From Hymenobacter actinosclerus (lineage in GTDB: Bacteria > Bacteroidota > Bacteroidia > Cytophagales > Hymenobacteraceae), in the NCBI RefSeq assembly GCF_900111515.1, contig NZ_FOHS01000002.1:372001-436000 (forward strand): a DNA stretch of 64,000 nt, written 5' to 3'. Both the position numbers and the translations under genes were made by a program. Shown one piece after another: positions 44,242 to 53,539 of the stretch (its first letter is position 1; each line of letters begins with the position of its first letter). The notes under the pieces were generated by a model. The model had not been told where the DNA came from. It made no database searches and saw nothing but the letters and a program-made list of their open reading frames with translations.

Positions 44242-44562
44242 CTAAGCCGGCTTTTCGTACGCCCGCCAGTCGAGCTTACCGTCTTCGGTTTTGCGCAGGA
44301 ATACGGTCTGGTCGTCGTCCTGGCGCTTGCCGAACGTAACGTCGCCGCGGCAGTCGAGGCAACGCAGGCTGGTGTATTTGAACTTGCCCTGGGCCTCACG
44401 GGCGGTCAGGTCGAGGTTGTCGGAGCCGCAGAGGCCGCACTTGGCCACATCGGGGAAGCTAAGCCGGTCGTACTCGGCCACCGTTTCGTGGAAGGTGGCT
44501 CCCTGAACGGTAAAGTGAAACTGGCGGCGCCCGAGGCGCTTGGAAACCATCATTTGCAGCAT
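44242..44562 (-). CDS. Small zinc-ribbon protein, unknown function
   Basis: 106 residues. Two Cys pairs, CGLC (residues ~42-45) and CLDC (~68-71), spaced as a zinc ribbon, within an otherwise charged, mostly beta protein (FHFTVQGATFHETVAEYDRL, ending KLDWRAYEKPA). No signal or membrane segment. Could bind nucleic acid; no family recognised. Two extra Met codons near the start make the exact N-terminus uncertain. Upstream of rpe in the same direction. Confidence 0.7.
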   Translation of the reverse strand: MLQMMVSKRLGRRQFHFTVQGATFHETVAEYDRLSFPDVAKCGLCGSDNLDLTAREAQGKFKYTSLRCLDCRGDVTFGKRQDDDQTVFLRKTEDGKLDWRAYEKPA

Positions 44563-44997
44563 AACAGCAGAAAAAAGAAGTGGACTTGATAAAAGGCGCC
44601 GTGGAGCTACTCCAAACCTGGAACTCCGCCGGCAACCTACTCCAACTGGAAATCAATGCCAAATTACTAATAATTTTCGCATCACGAAAACTAACTTATT
44701 TGGCAATTTACATCCGCCGCCTTAGCCCGCAAAAATGCCCGGGGCGTACGCCGGCTAAGGCATTGATATAGGCAAACTTGCCCCGAATGAGCTTACCGCG
44801 GATACTTTTCTGCTGTTTGGTCAGCAACTGCTCTAAACCTGAGCGGCAGTATGTAGCTTTATGAAGTACTACTGGTAGTTTTTCTAGAGGAACTGTATTA
44901 TCTAGCAGCCTGTGTCTGTTGGTAATGCTGCGGAAGGCTTCGATTGAAACTTTCTAACTGCTTGCTTTTGAGTGCCTGTCTACTTGCCCGCCCCCCT
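44563..44997. other. 435-base gap without a gene
   Basis: AT-rich for this genome. It holds a weak TAGCTTTA (-7-like, 44854) and no arrays, palindromes or convincing frames. It probably carries the promoters of the two divergent neighbours. Confidence 0.4.
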
Positions 44998-47900
44998 ATG
45001 CCCGCAACGCTTCGACACCCTGCCCTGACTGCCCCCCGAATTCCTGCTCCGCCGGTGGCTGCTTTAAGCCGCCGGGCGGGCCGACTCCGCCGCTATCCGG
45101 GCGGCGGGCGGAAGCAAGCGGCAGTGGGCTGGCTGCTGCTGTTGCTGGTGCTGCTGGGAAGCGGGGCGGCCACAACGGCCCACGCCCAAACCGGCCCGCC
45201 CAAGTGCAGCGAGGATGAGAAGTTTGCCAATACCTGGTATTTCGGCTATAAGGCGGGGCTGGACTTCAACGCCGCCACCGATTCCATTCTGCCCACGGTA
45301 CTCACCAACGGCGCCATGGACGCACCGGCCGGGGCGGGCGTTATGTCGGACGGCAACGGCAAGATTCTCTTCTACAGCAACGGCGAAACCGTCTGGAACG
45401 GCGACGGCAGCATTATGGAGACTGGCCTGAACGGCAGCCGCTTTACCACCGATGGCCCCCTGCCCATCCGGATGCCGGGCAGCCCGCCCCCGAGCACGCC
45501 GACTGCACAGACGCGTTACCTGCTCTTCACGCAGGATGCCAAAGGTGGTGCCAAGGGCCTGAGCTACTCGGAAATCGTTATTCCGGCGGGCGGAGGGGCG
45601 GGTACGGTGGTGGCCGCTACCAAGAACACCCCGCTTACCCAAGGCACCGCCGAGAAAATGACGGCTGTTTTTCATAAAAACGGCTGCGACATCTGGCTTA
45701 TCGTGCACGGCTGGGGCAACGCAACTTCGGGTAACGCCAACCGTGGCGACGCCTTTCTGGCCTACCGCGTGCGGCCGGCCACCGGTATGAGCATGGGTCC
45801 GCCCAATATCGACCCGCCGATTATTTCGGCCGTTGGCAAGCTGCACGCCCCGAGCGTGGCGGCCCAGGGCTACCGCGGGCAGATGAAAATTACGCCCGAC
45901 GGCCAGCAGCTCGCCGTGGCCCGCTACAGCGAAATAGCGGGCGACAGCAGCAGCACTGTGGAGCTGTTCAGCTTCGATACCGAAACGGGTACGGTCAGCA
46001 ACCCCAAAGTCATTGATGCCCAGCAGGGCGGCTATTACGGCGTGGAGTTTTCGGCGGGCCGCAGCCGGCTGTACAGCACGGTGCTGGGCGCGGCGCCCCG
46101 CCTGCCCCAGCTGCTGCAGTTTGATATCAGCAACATCGGCAGCGGCAGCGGGCCGGTGGGCCGCGAGGTTATTCCGCTCAAGCAGACTACGCCCGTGAAC
46201 CTGGGCTCCATGCAAACGGCCCCCGACGGCAAGATTTACGTGGCCCGCGAAAACCAGTCGGCCCTGGGTTTTATCTCCTACCCCGACTCGCTGGGCGCCG
46301 CCATTGCCTACGCCGACGACAGCCTGCAGCTGAGCGGCCGCCTGAGCGGGCTGGGCCTGGTCAACTTCAACCAAAGCTCCCTGCTCCGCGTGGGCTTCGG
46401 AGGCGAGTCGACGGCTTGCCTAGAGTTTACGTTCACATCCCCGCCCATCGATTTTGACAATACAGCCTATGCCTGGGATTTTGGCGACGGCACCACTTCA
46501 ACGGAGAAGGACCCCAAACACACCTACGCCGCCCCCGGCGACTACACAGTAAAGCTACGCATCACGACGAACTGCTTCTGCCGCGAATCGCAGAGCCTGG
46601 TTCGGGTACCGGGTGCCCCTACCCCGGGCACTATTGCCAAGGACCAGGCCATTTGCGCCGGCGATACTGCGGGCGTGCTCATTAGCTCGGTTCCGGCGGG
46701 CGAAGGCACCGGACAGTACACGTATCAGTGGCAGCAGTCGGCCGATAACAGCACCTGGGCCGACATTGCCGGGGCCACGGCCGAAACGTATGCGCCGGGC
46801 AGCGTGAGTGTCACGACCTACTTCCGGCGGCTGGTTACCTCGGGCTTCTGCGCGCCGCGGACGCCTACCGCCTCGGTTAAGATTACCGTGACGCCGAAGG
46901 TTGTGCCGGGTACTATTGCCGCCGACCAGACCCTGTGCGAAGGCAGCACACCAGCCCCGCTCACCAGCGCAACCGCCCCCACGGGCGGCACCGGGCAGTT
47001 TGCCTATCAGTGGGAATCGTCGCTCGATAACGTTGCCTGGACGCCCCTACCCGGGGCAACCCCAGCAACCTACGCGCCTGGCCCGCTTACGGCCACTACC
47101 TCTTTCCGCCGCCGCGTCACTTCGGGTACCTGCGCGCCGGTGTTATCCAACGTAGTCACCATTACCGTGACGCCCAAAGTGGCGGCCGGCACCATTGCCG
47201 CCGACCAGGCCATTTGCGCCGGAGTTGCGCCGGCCCCGCTCACCAGCGAAACCCCGGCCACCGGCGGCGCCGGCACCGTGGCGTATCAATGGGAATCGTC
47301 GGCCGATAACGCCACCTGGACGACCGTTGCCGGGGCCACGGGCCCCACCTACGCGCCCGCGGCCCTTGCGGCCACCACCTACTTCCGCCGCCAGGCCAGC
47401 TCGGGCGCCTGCGCCAGCGTGCCGTCCAACGTGGTCACCATTACCGTTGCCCCGGCCCTGCTGGCGGGTGCTATTGCGGCCGACCAGTCCGTATGCGCCG
47501 GCAGCCCCGTAGCCCCGCTCACCAACAGCGCGGCTCCGATGGGCGGTACCGGGCAGTTCGTTTATCAGTGGGAATCCTCGCCCAACAACACCACCTGGAC
47601 TCCCATTGCCGGGGCTACGACGGCTGAGTACGCCCCCGGCCCCCTTACGACTACCACCTACTTCCGCCGCCAGGTAAGCTCGGGCGCCTGCGCCAGCGCG
47701 CCCTCCAACGTGGTCACCATCACCATAACGCCAACGGTGACGCCCGGCACCATTGCCGCCAACCAGACGCTGTGCGCCGGCACTACGCCGGCGCTGCTTA
47801 CCAGCAGCGTGGCGGCCGCGGGCGGCACCGGCACCATTGCCTACCAGTGGGAATCATCCGTTGATAACGCCACCTGGGCAGTTGTTGCCGGCGCCACCGG

Positions 47901-49626
47901 CCCGACCTACGCGCCCGGTCCGCTCGCGGCCACCACCTACTTCCGCCGCCGGGCAACCTCGGGGCCGTGCGGGCCGGTGGTATCCAATGTGCTGACTCTT
48001 ACGGTGACCCCGGCCCTGCTCGCCGGCACCATCGGCACCGACCAGACGCTGTGCCCGGATGCTACCCCCACCCCCTTAACCAGTACCACCGGGGCCAGCG
48101 GCGGAACGGGCACGTTCGCCTACCAATGGGAATCGTCGGCGGATGGGACCAACTGGACGGCCGTGACGGGGGCTACCGGGGCTACTTTCGCCCCCGGCCC
48201 GCTGACCACCACGACCTACTTCCGCCGCCAGGTAAGCTCCGGCCCCTGCGCCAGCGTGCCGTCCAACGCTGTTAAGCTGACGGTACTGCCAACACTTACC
48301 GCTGGCAGCATTGCGGCCGACCAGGATGTGTGCGCAGGTACGGCGCCCGCACCGCTCACCAGCGCCGGCGCAGCCAGCGGCGGAACGGGCACGTTTGCCT
48401 ACCAGTGGGAATCATCCGCAGACAACGCGACCTGGACGGCCATCGGCGGGGCTACCGGGGCCAACTACGCGCCCGGACCGCTCACGGCCACCACCTACTT
48501 CCGCCGCCGGGTAAGCTCGGGCAGCGGCACCTGCTCGACGGGCATTTCCAACGTAGTCACGGTGCGGATTCAGCCCCAGGTAACGCCCACCGTAACCCTG
48601 GCCACTCCGCCAACGCTATGCCCCGGCACGCCCCTCACCTTTACGGCCGTTGTGAACGACGCGGGCCCCGCGCCAACTTTCCGCTGGTTTGTCAACAACA
48701 TCCCCGTAGCCAGCGGGCCGACGTTCATCAGCAGCACGCTCGTTACCGGCGACCAGGTGCGGGTGGAAGTAACGGCCGGGCCGGGCCTGTGCAGCACCGG
48801 CCCGGCCACGGCCACAGTTACCGTAACGCGCACCCCCACCCCCGCCCCAACCCTAACCATTGCCGTGCAGCCCGGCGCCCCGGTTTGCGCGGGCGAACCG
48901 CTCACCTTCAGCGCCACCAATGTGACGAATGCCGGGCCGAATCCGGTTTACCAGTGGCTGCTCAACGGCAACCCGGTGGCCGGCGCGACGGGTCCGGTGT
49001 TTACCAGCTCTACGCTGCGCGACGGCCAGACCGTAACGCTGCGCCTGAGCACCACCAACAGCTGCGGCCAAGCCTTAACGGCGGTTTCCAACGGCGTGGC
49101 CGTGCGCATTCAGCCGCCGGTGAAAATCAGTGCCGGCCCCGACAAGGAGATTATCCTCGGTACTTCGGTGGTGCTGGAAGGCACGGCCGATGGGACGTAC
49201 CCCGTTACCTGGACGCCGGCGACGGGGCTGGACTTCTCGGGCAACAACCCGCTGCGGCCCACGGCCTCGCCCAAAGTCACCACCACTTACCGGCTTTCGG
49301 CCGGAGAAGGTGGCTGCGCGGCCTTTGACGAGGTGACGGTAACCGTGCGCGAGGCCATCCGGATTCCTAACGCCTTTACGCCCAACGGCGACGGCCGCGA
49401 CGATACCTGGCAGATTGAGTTTATCGAGGATTTCCCCAACAACACCGTCACCGTCTTCAACCGCTGGGGCACCCAGGTTTTCTCGGCCCAGAACTACAGC
49501 CGGGCCAACGAGTGGCGCGGCGACATCAACGGCAAGCCCGCACCGGCCGGCACCTACTACTACGTGGTCGTGACGAAGGGCCCGCTGGGCAAGTCGTATA
49601 GCGGCTCGCTCACGGTACTGTATTAA
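44998..49626 (+). CDS. Type IX-secreted repeat protein with gliding-motility C-terminal domain
   Basis: 1542 residues from the ATG at 44998 (a TTG at 44944 is an alternative). A hydrophobic signal (GWLLLLLVLLGSGAATTAHA) precedes a beta-propeller-like N-terminal domain to about residue 470, then a PKD domain (AYAWDFGDGTTSTEKDPKHT). Seven Ig-like repeats of 93 residues follow (each GTIAADQ-x-C-AG ... YQWESS-DN-TW ... TTYFRR), encoded by 279-base units spanning about 46621-48576, then two diverged Ig repeats. The end is a type B sorting domain, IPNAFTPNGDGRDDTWQI ... PAPAGTYYYVV. Surface adhesin-like; directly upstream of a PorP/SprF gene, its probable partner. Confidence 0.92.
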   Translation: MPATLRHPALTAPRIPAPPVAALSRRAGRLRRYPGGGRKQAAVGWLLLLLVLLGSGAATTAHAQTGPPKCSEDEKFANTWYFGYKAGLDFNAATDSILPTVLTNGAMDAPAGAGVMSDGNGKILFYSNGETVWNGDGSIMETGLNGSRFTTDGPLPIRMPGSPPPSTPTAQTRYLLFTQDAKGGAKGLSYSEIVIPAGGGAGTVVAATKNTPLTQGTAEKMTAVFHKNGCDIWLIVHGWGNATSGNANRGDAFLAYRVRPATGMSMGPPNIDPPIISAVGKLHAPSVAAQGYRGQMKITPDGQQLAVARYSEIAGDSSSTVELFSFDTETGTVSNPKVIDAQQGGYYGVEFSAGRSRLYSTVLGAAPRLPQLLQFDISNIGSGSGPVGREVIPLKQTTPVNLGSMQTAPDGKIYVARENQSALGFISYPDSLGAAIAYADDSLQLSGRLSGLGLVNFNQSSLLRVGFGGESTACLEFTFTSPPIDFDNTAYAWDFGDGTTSTEKDPKHTYAAPGDYTVKLRITTNCFCRESQSLVRVPGAPTPGTIAKDQAICAGDTAGVLISSVPAGEGTGQYTYQWQQSADNSTWADIAGATAETYAPGSVSVTTYFRRLVTSGFCAPRTPTASVKITVTPKVVPGTIAADQTLCEGSTPAPLTSATAPTGGTGQFAYQWESSLDNVAWTPLPGATPATYAPGPLTATTSFRRRVTSGTCAPVLSNVVTITVTPKVAAGTIAADQAICAGVAPAPLTSETPATGGAGTVAYQWESSADNATWTTVAGATGPTYAPAALAATTYFRRQASSGACASVPSNVVTITVAPALLAGAIAADQSVCAGSPVAPLTNSAAPMGGTGQFVYQWESSPNNTTWTPIAGATTAEYAPGPLTTTTYFRRQVSSGACASAPSNVVTITITPTVTPGTIAANQTLCAGTTPALLTSSVAAAGGTGTIAYQWESSVDNATWAVVAGATGPTYAPGPLAATTYFRRRATSGPCGPVVSNVLTLTVTPALLAGTIGTDQTLCPDATPTPLTSTTGASGGTGTFAYQWESSADGTNWTAVTGATGATFAPGPLTTTTYFRRQVSSGPCASVPSNAVKLTVLPTLTAGSIAADQDVCAGTAPAPLTSAGAASGGTGTFAYQWESSADNATWTAIGGATGANYAPGPLTATTYFRRRVSSGSGTCSTGISNVVTVRIQPQVTPTVTLATPPTLCPGTPLTFTAVVNDAGPAPTFRWFVNNIPVASGPTFISSTLVTGDQVRVEVTAGPGLCSTGPATATVTVTRTPTPAPTLTIAVQPGAPVCAGEPLTFSATNVTNAGPNPVYQWLLNGNPVAGATGPVFTSSTLRDGQTVTLRLSTTNSCGQALTAVSNGVAVRIQPPVKISAGPDKEIILGTSVVLEGTADGTYPVTWTPATGLDFSGNNPLRPTASPKVTTTYRLSAGEGGCAAFDEVTVTVREAIRIPNAFTPNGDGRDDTWQIEFIEDFPNNTVTVFNRWGTQVFSAQNYSRANEWRGDINGKPAPAGTYYYVVVTKGPLGKSYSGSLTVLY
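46621..48576 (+). repeat. Seven 279-base tandem repeats inside the adhesin gene
   Basis: The start of each unit (ACTATTGCC or variant) falls at 46630, 46912, 47191, 47470, 47749, 48028 and 48307: one spacing of 282 and five of 279 bases. Units are diverged in sequence but constant in length, so copy changes by recombination are possible. Confidence 0.9.
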
Positions 49627-49639
49627 GAAGCTGCCAGCG

Positions 49640-49740
49640 TCGGGTTGCCCGTTGCCAGACTGTTCTAACACGGACAACCGGCAACCCGATACTGGCAACC
49701 CGACTCTGGCAACTGAACGCTGAAAACTAACACGCTTGCG
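49640..49740 (+). repeat. CTGGCAACCCG array before porP
   Basis: Units GTTGCCCGTTGCCAG (49643-49658) and complementary CAACCGGCAACCCGATACTG, CTGGCAACCCGACTCTGGC and CAACTGAACGCTG fill the gap after the adhesin stop up to the porP ATG. Confidence 0.65.
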
Positions 49741-49743
49741 GTT

Positions 49744-50715
49744 ATGAAAAGAGCTTCCCTCACCCTGCTACTGCCCCTGCTGCTGGCCGCCGCGCCCGCC
49801 CTGGCCCAGCAGGAGGCGCAGTACAGCCAGTACATGAACAATAATTACCTGCTCAACCCCGGCGCCACGGGGGCCGAGGACTACATCGACGTGAAGTTCA
49901 GCTACCGTACCCAGTGGGTGGGTCTGGAGGGAGCTCCCCGAACATATTACGCCAGCGTCAACTCCTCGCTGGGCAAGTGGCTCACCACCAACAAGCGCAC
50001 CCGCCACGACCTGCGCCGGCCGTTTCATGCCATTGGCGGCTACGTGTACCGCGACGAAACCGGGCCCATCAGCCGCACCAGCGCCTATGTTTCGTACGCC
50101 TACAACGTGGTACTGACACCTAAAATCCGGGCCGCGCTGGGCATGTCGGTGGGCGTGCAGCAGTTTTCCGTTGATGGCTCCAAGCTGAAATTCTTCACTG
50201 ACCCCGACATGGTGCCGCCCAGCGAAGCCTCGCGGGTGCTTGATGGCTCGGTGGGGTTGTGGGTATATAGTCCCAGCGTATTTGTCGGGGTGTCGAGCAC
50301 CCAGCTGCTGGCCAACAAGCTCGATTTCTCCTACGGCATCAACCAGCTGGGCGGCAACGTGGGCAACTCGCTCCGGCGGCACTACTTCTTCACGGGTGGC
50401 GTGCGGCTGCCGCTCACCGACGACTGGTCGGTGGTGCCGTCGGTGCTGGTGAAAGCCGTTAGCCCGGCTCCGCTTTCCGTCGATGTCAATGCCAAGCTCA
50501 AGTACCAGGATTTGCTCTGGGCCGGCGTATCGTGGCGCACCAAAGACGCCGTGGTGGCCATGGTAGGCTTCAACTACGAGCAGCTGGCCGTGGGCTACTC
50601 CTACGATACCGGCATCTCGCGGCTGACGGGCTACCACGGCGGCAGCCATGAAATACTGGTGGGCCTGCGGCTGAAGAAAAAGGCGCAGGTAGTGTGCACC
50701 AACCGGTTCTGGTAG
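49744..50715 (+). CDS. PorP/SprF family type IX secretion membrane protein
   Basis: 323 residues. Signal peptide MKRASLTLLLPLLLAAAPALA, then the family signature QEAQYSQYMNNNYLLNPGAT and YRTQWVGLEGAPRTYYAS; the remainder is a predicted outer-membrane beta barrel ending in a basic VCTNRFW. These proteins help deliver or anchor partners carrying type B sorting domains; the adhesin directly upstream is the obvious partner. Confidence 0.95.
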   Translation: MKRASLTLLLPLLLAAAPALAQQEAQYSQYMNNNYLLNPGATGAEDYIDVKFSYRTQWVGLEGAPRTYYASVNSSLGKWLTTNKRTRHDLRRPFHAIGGYVYRDETGPISRTSAYVSYAYNVVLTPKIRAALGMSVGVQQFSVDGSKLKFFTDPDMVPPSEASRVLDGSVGLWVYSPSVFVGVSSTQLLANKLDFSYGINQLGGNVGNSLRRHYFFTGGVRLPLTDDWSVVPSVLVKAVSPAPLSVDVNAKLKYQDLLWAGVSWRTKDAVVAMVGFNYEQLAVGYSYDTGISRLTGYHGGSHEILVGLRLKKKAQVVCTNRFW

Positions 50716-50740
50716 TGAATACGCAACTCGGTGAATGAGG

Positions 50741-50847
50741 GAATCCGGCTGTCATCCTAAGCCCGGCCAAGGACCTATACAGAAGCTAGCATTAACAGTC
50801 AGCCTCTTTACAGGTCCTTCGTTGGGCTCTGGATGACAGCCGGATTC
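50741..50847. repeat. GTCATCC palindrome between convergent genes
   Basis: Arms 50741-50776 (GAATCCGGCTGTCATCC, then AAGGACCT) and 50812-50847 pair over about 36 bases with several mismatches. Loop CAGAAGCTAGCAT (50780-50792) is the complement of the shared ATGCTAGCTTCTG motif. The copy in the hisD-hisC gap is homologous through the loop. Confidence 0.82.
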
Positions 50848-50856
50848 ACTTCTTTC

Positions 50857-52572
50857 CTATTGACTGACAACGAAGCGTACCATCTGCCGCTCTGGGCCCT
50901 GCCCGACGAGGCAGGTGAAGAGCCCCGGCCGCAGTCCGGCCGTTTCGAGGCGCACGGCGCCGGTAGCGCCCGGCGCCACCTGCTGCCGGGCTACCAAGGC
51001 CCCCCGGGCGTCGTAAACGCTGATTTCGAGGCGGGCCGCGCCGCGCTGCCCGGGCAGTTGCAGGTACAACGGCTCGTGGGGGCCCACCGGATTGGGGTAG
51101 GCGTACAGGCCGGCCAGCCCGCGGGCCGGAGCGGCGGCCGCTAGCGGCGTGCCGGGGTTGGCCAGGTTGTAGGCGCGCACGAAATCGGGAATACCGTAGC
51201 CCAGGTCGTTATCGGGCGCGGTGGCCTGCGAGCCGGAGCGCTGCAGCAGCTGGATTACCTGCTGGGCCGTGAGGCGGGGGTTGGCCTGCCAGAAGCCCGC
51301 CGCCACGCCCGCCAGTACCGGACCGGCAAACGAAGTGCCGTTGCCCCGCGAGATGGAGCCGTCGGGGTTCACGACGGCCGTAGCCACCCCCATTGCCGAT
51401 AGATTGGGCTTGATCCGGCCGTCGGCCGTGGGGCCGTGCGAGCTGAAGCCACCTAATACCCCCAGTGAGTCGGCTGCGCCCACCGTCATAATCGAATCAG
51501 CGTCGGCCGGGGCCGTGATGTAGCGCCAGGCCTTGTTGCCTTCGTTGCCCGCCGAGCAGACCACCAGCATGCCTACGCGGGCGGCCACCGTGGCGGCGCG
51601 GGTCGAAAGGGCGGTGCGCCCGTTCATATCGGCGTACGTGTAGTCGGCCGAGGGCGCGTCGAAGGTGTTGTAGCCCAGCGAGGAGTTGATGATATCGACC
51701 CCGGCCGAATCGGCGTATTCGGCGGCTACCAGCCAGTTCACTTCTTCCAGCGGATGTTCCGTCGGGGCATCTTCCGTGATAAACAACCGGAACGTGGCCC
51801 GGGGAGCAATGCCAAGGTAGCGCCCCGGCTCGTTGCCCGCTATAATGCTCAGGCAGTTGGTGCCGTGGCCGATGCTCTGAAACACATTGGCCGACTTATC
51901 GACTACGTTGAAGGTGCTCAAGAGCCGGTTCTCCTGGTTCAGGGAAGTAAAAACCGACGCCGTATTCACGCCCGGGAAGCCGCCATCGAACACGGCAATC
52001 TGCATGCCTTCGCCCCGGAAGCCGGCATCGTGCATCTGCACGGCTCCAACCTGCCGGGCCTGGGCATAGGCCTTGCCGTACTGGCTGCGGGTGCCGGCCG
52101 TCTGGTCGGGGGCAGGGGCAGTGGGCGTGAGCTTCGGCTGGGTACTACCCCCAATTGGCCCGCGGTTCAGCGTACGGGCTTGCTGCACGAAGGGCAACGC
52201 CTGCACCAGCGCCAGCGTGGCCGAGTCGCAGGCGACTACGGCGGCGTTGAACCAGCGCGAGGTGTACCAGAGCTGCACGCCGGGCACGGCCTTCACCTGC
52301 TGCACGTAGGCGGGGCTCACCGGCAAATCGCGGGGCAGCACGGCAATCTGCTGGCGCTGCCGCCGCTGCAGCGCCCGCCCCGACAAAAACTCCTCGGGCC
52401 GACTGACGCTGAAGGGCGTACCGGTTTTGTCGCGGAAGTAAATCAGGTGCCGGCGCACGGTGTTGCGGGCTTCGGTTGGCCCAACCGGCTTTGGGGCGGG
52501 CGGAAGCAGGCCAGCCGCGAGGGTGGGCAGGCCCAGGCCCGCCAGCAGTCCAATCAGTAGAAAACGGCGCAT
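50857..52572 (-). CDS. Secreted subtilisin-like serine protease with type A sorting domain
   Basis: 571 residues from the ATG at 52572 (the frame is open to 52689). Signal peptide MRRFLLIGLLAGLGLPTLAA, a pro-region, then an S8 peptidase: Asp in IAVFDGGFPG (near 194), His in GHGTNCLSIIAG (near 236), Ser in GNGTSFAGPVLAGV (near 411), with SSLGYNTF and CSAGNEGN oxyanion-region motifs. The last ~85 residues are a type IX sorting domain (YAYPNPVGPHEPLYLQLPG ... LRPGLFTCLV). Exported protease, surface attached or released. Confidence 0.95.
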   Translation of the reverse strand: MRRFLLIGLLAGLGLPTLAAGLLPPAPKPVGPTEARNTVRRHLIYFRDKTGTPFSVSRPEEFLSGRALQRRQRQQIAVLPRDLPVSPAYVQQVKAVPGVQLWYTSRWFNAAVVACDSATLALVQALPFVQQARTLNRGPIGGSTQPKLTPTAPAPDQTAGTRSQYGKAYAQARQVGAVQMHDAGFRGEGMQIAVFDGGFPGVNTASVFTSLNQENRLLSTFNVVDKSANVFQSIGHGTNCLSIIAGNEPGRYLGIAPRATFRLFITEDAPTEHPLEEVNWLVAAEYADSAGVDIINSSLGYNTFDAPSADYTYADMNGRTALSTRAATVAARVGMLVVCSAGNEGNKAWRYITAPADADSIMTVGAADSLGVLGGFSSHGPTADGRIKPNLSAMGVATAVVNPDGSISRGNGTSFAGPVLAGVAAGFWQANPRLTAQQVIQLLQRSGSQATAPDNDLGYGIPDFVRAYNLANPGTPLAAAAPARGLAGLYAYPNPVGPHEPLYLQLPGQRGAARLEISVYDARGALVARQQVAPGATGAVRLETAGLRPGLFTCLVGQGPERQMVRFVVSQ

Positions 52573-52672
52573 AAAATGAGCTGGTGAGTTTGACGTTCCG
52601 AGGACCTGCTGTGTCATTCGAGCCGCGAGGCCCCCGGGCGTCAGCTCACTGTTGCGCCACGCACTGGGTGCG

Positions 52673-53446
52673 CTAGTTGCCGCTTTCAATCAGCACCTGG
52701 TTGCGCGACTGGCCCAGGTAGCGAACAAAGGGCACCCGGCAGCCTTCGGCCCCCGAGCAGTCGTTCTTGTAGCTGCGGCTGACGCGGTACACCGGCCCGA
52801 CGCCCGGCGCGAAGGTGGTGCGCTGGACGATAAGCTTGGTAGCGTTGTTATTGCTGCCGGTTTTAAGGTCGTTGATGGTGGTAACGGTATTAGCGAAATC
52901 GTAGGTTTTGCCGTTGCGCACAATGCTCAGCGGCTTGCCTACCTGCTCGTAAAAACGCGTCACGACCGATGCCGAATCCTGGCCATCGGAGGCATTGTAG
53001 TTGCTGTTGAAGGCGTGGTAGCTCCAGCTTTTACCCTCCACGGCCGGCAACACCAGCGCCACGGTGCGGCGGTTGTTGAACTGCTCGGTTACGTTGAGCG
53101 GGACCACCGTCACGGTCAGTACCGAGTCGGGCCGCCAGGCTTCGGCGGCCGTAGCCCGGCGCGAGCGAACCACCTGGTACACGGGCTGGCCGGCGGCGTC
53201 GGGCTCCGGGGCGGCCAGCACCTGCTCGCGGAACTGAAAGTGGCTGGCCGTGGGCACGTTGTTGCGCCACGTCGTATCGGTTACGTCGTAGATGCGGTAG
53301 CTGCCCACGCTGAGCGGGTAGTAATCGGGCAGCTGCCTGGGCAGCACCTCGGCGTTGTCGCCGCAGCTGGCCAGCAGCAGGGCCGCCGCGGCCGACAGCC
53401 CCAGCAGGCCAGCCAGCCCTTCCCGGCGCAGATAGTTCTTGTTCAT
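52673..53446 (-). CDS. Putative lipoprotein, unknown function
   Basis: 257 residues from the ATG at 53446. Signal with lipobox LLLASC-G near residue 28, followed by a beta-rich mature domain (YYPLSVGSYRIYDVTDTTW, FQFREQVLAAPEPDAAGQPV), of a type often seen in Cytophagales next to protease or secretion genes. Two Cys near the C-terminus (NDCSGAEGCRVP) could form a disulfide. No known family. Upstream of the subtilase in the same direction, 100 bases apart. Confidence 0.75.
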   Translation of the reverse strand: MNKNYLRREGLAGLLGLSAAAALLLASCGDNAEVLPRQLPDYYPLSVGSYRIYDVTDTTWRNNVPTASHFQFREQVLAAPEPDAAGQPVYQVVRSRRATAAEAWRPDSVLTVTVVPLNVTEQFNNRRTVALVLPAVEGKSWSYHAFNSNYNASDGQDSASVVTRFYEQVGKPLSIVRNGKTYDFANTVTTINDLKTGSNNNATKLIVQRTTFAPGVGPVYRVSRSYKNDCSGAEGCRVPFVRYLGQSRNQVLIESGN

Positions 53447-53539
53447 CGGTTGGCAGCTTGGCAATTGATATGGGGAAGATAGCAGGTGCTGATGGTTCTG
53501 GCCGGGGCGCCGGCAACGCGATGCACCGGGGCCAGGCCA

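Noticed and set aside
46621..48576. Regular repeats considered as a CRISPR array
   Set aside because: The 279-base units are in one reading frame and encode Ig-like domains; there are no short identical repeats with unique spacers and no cas genes.
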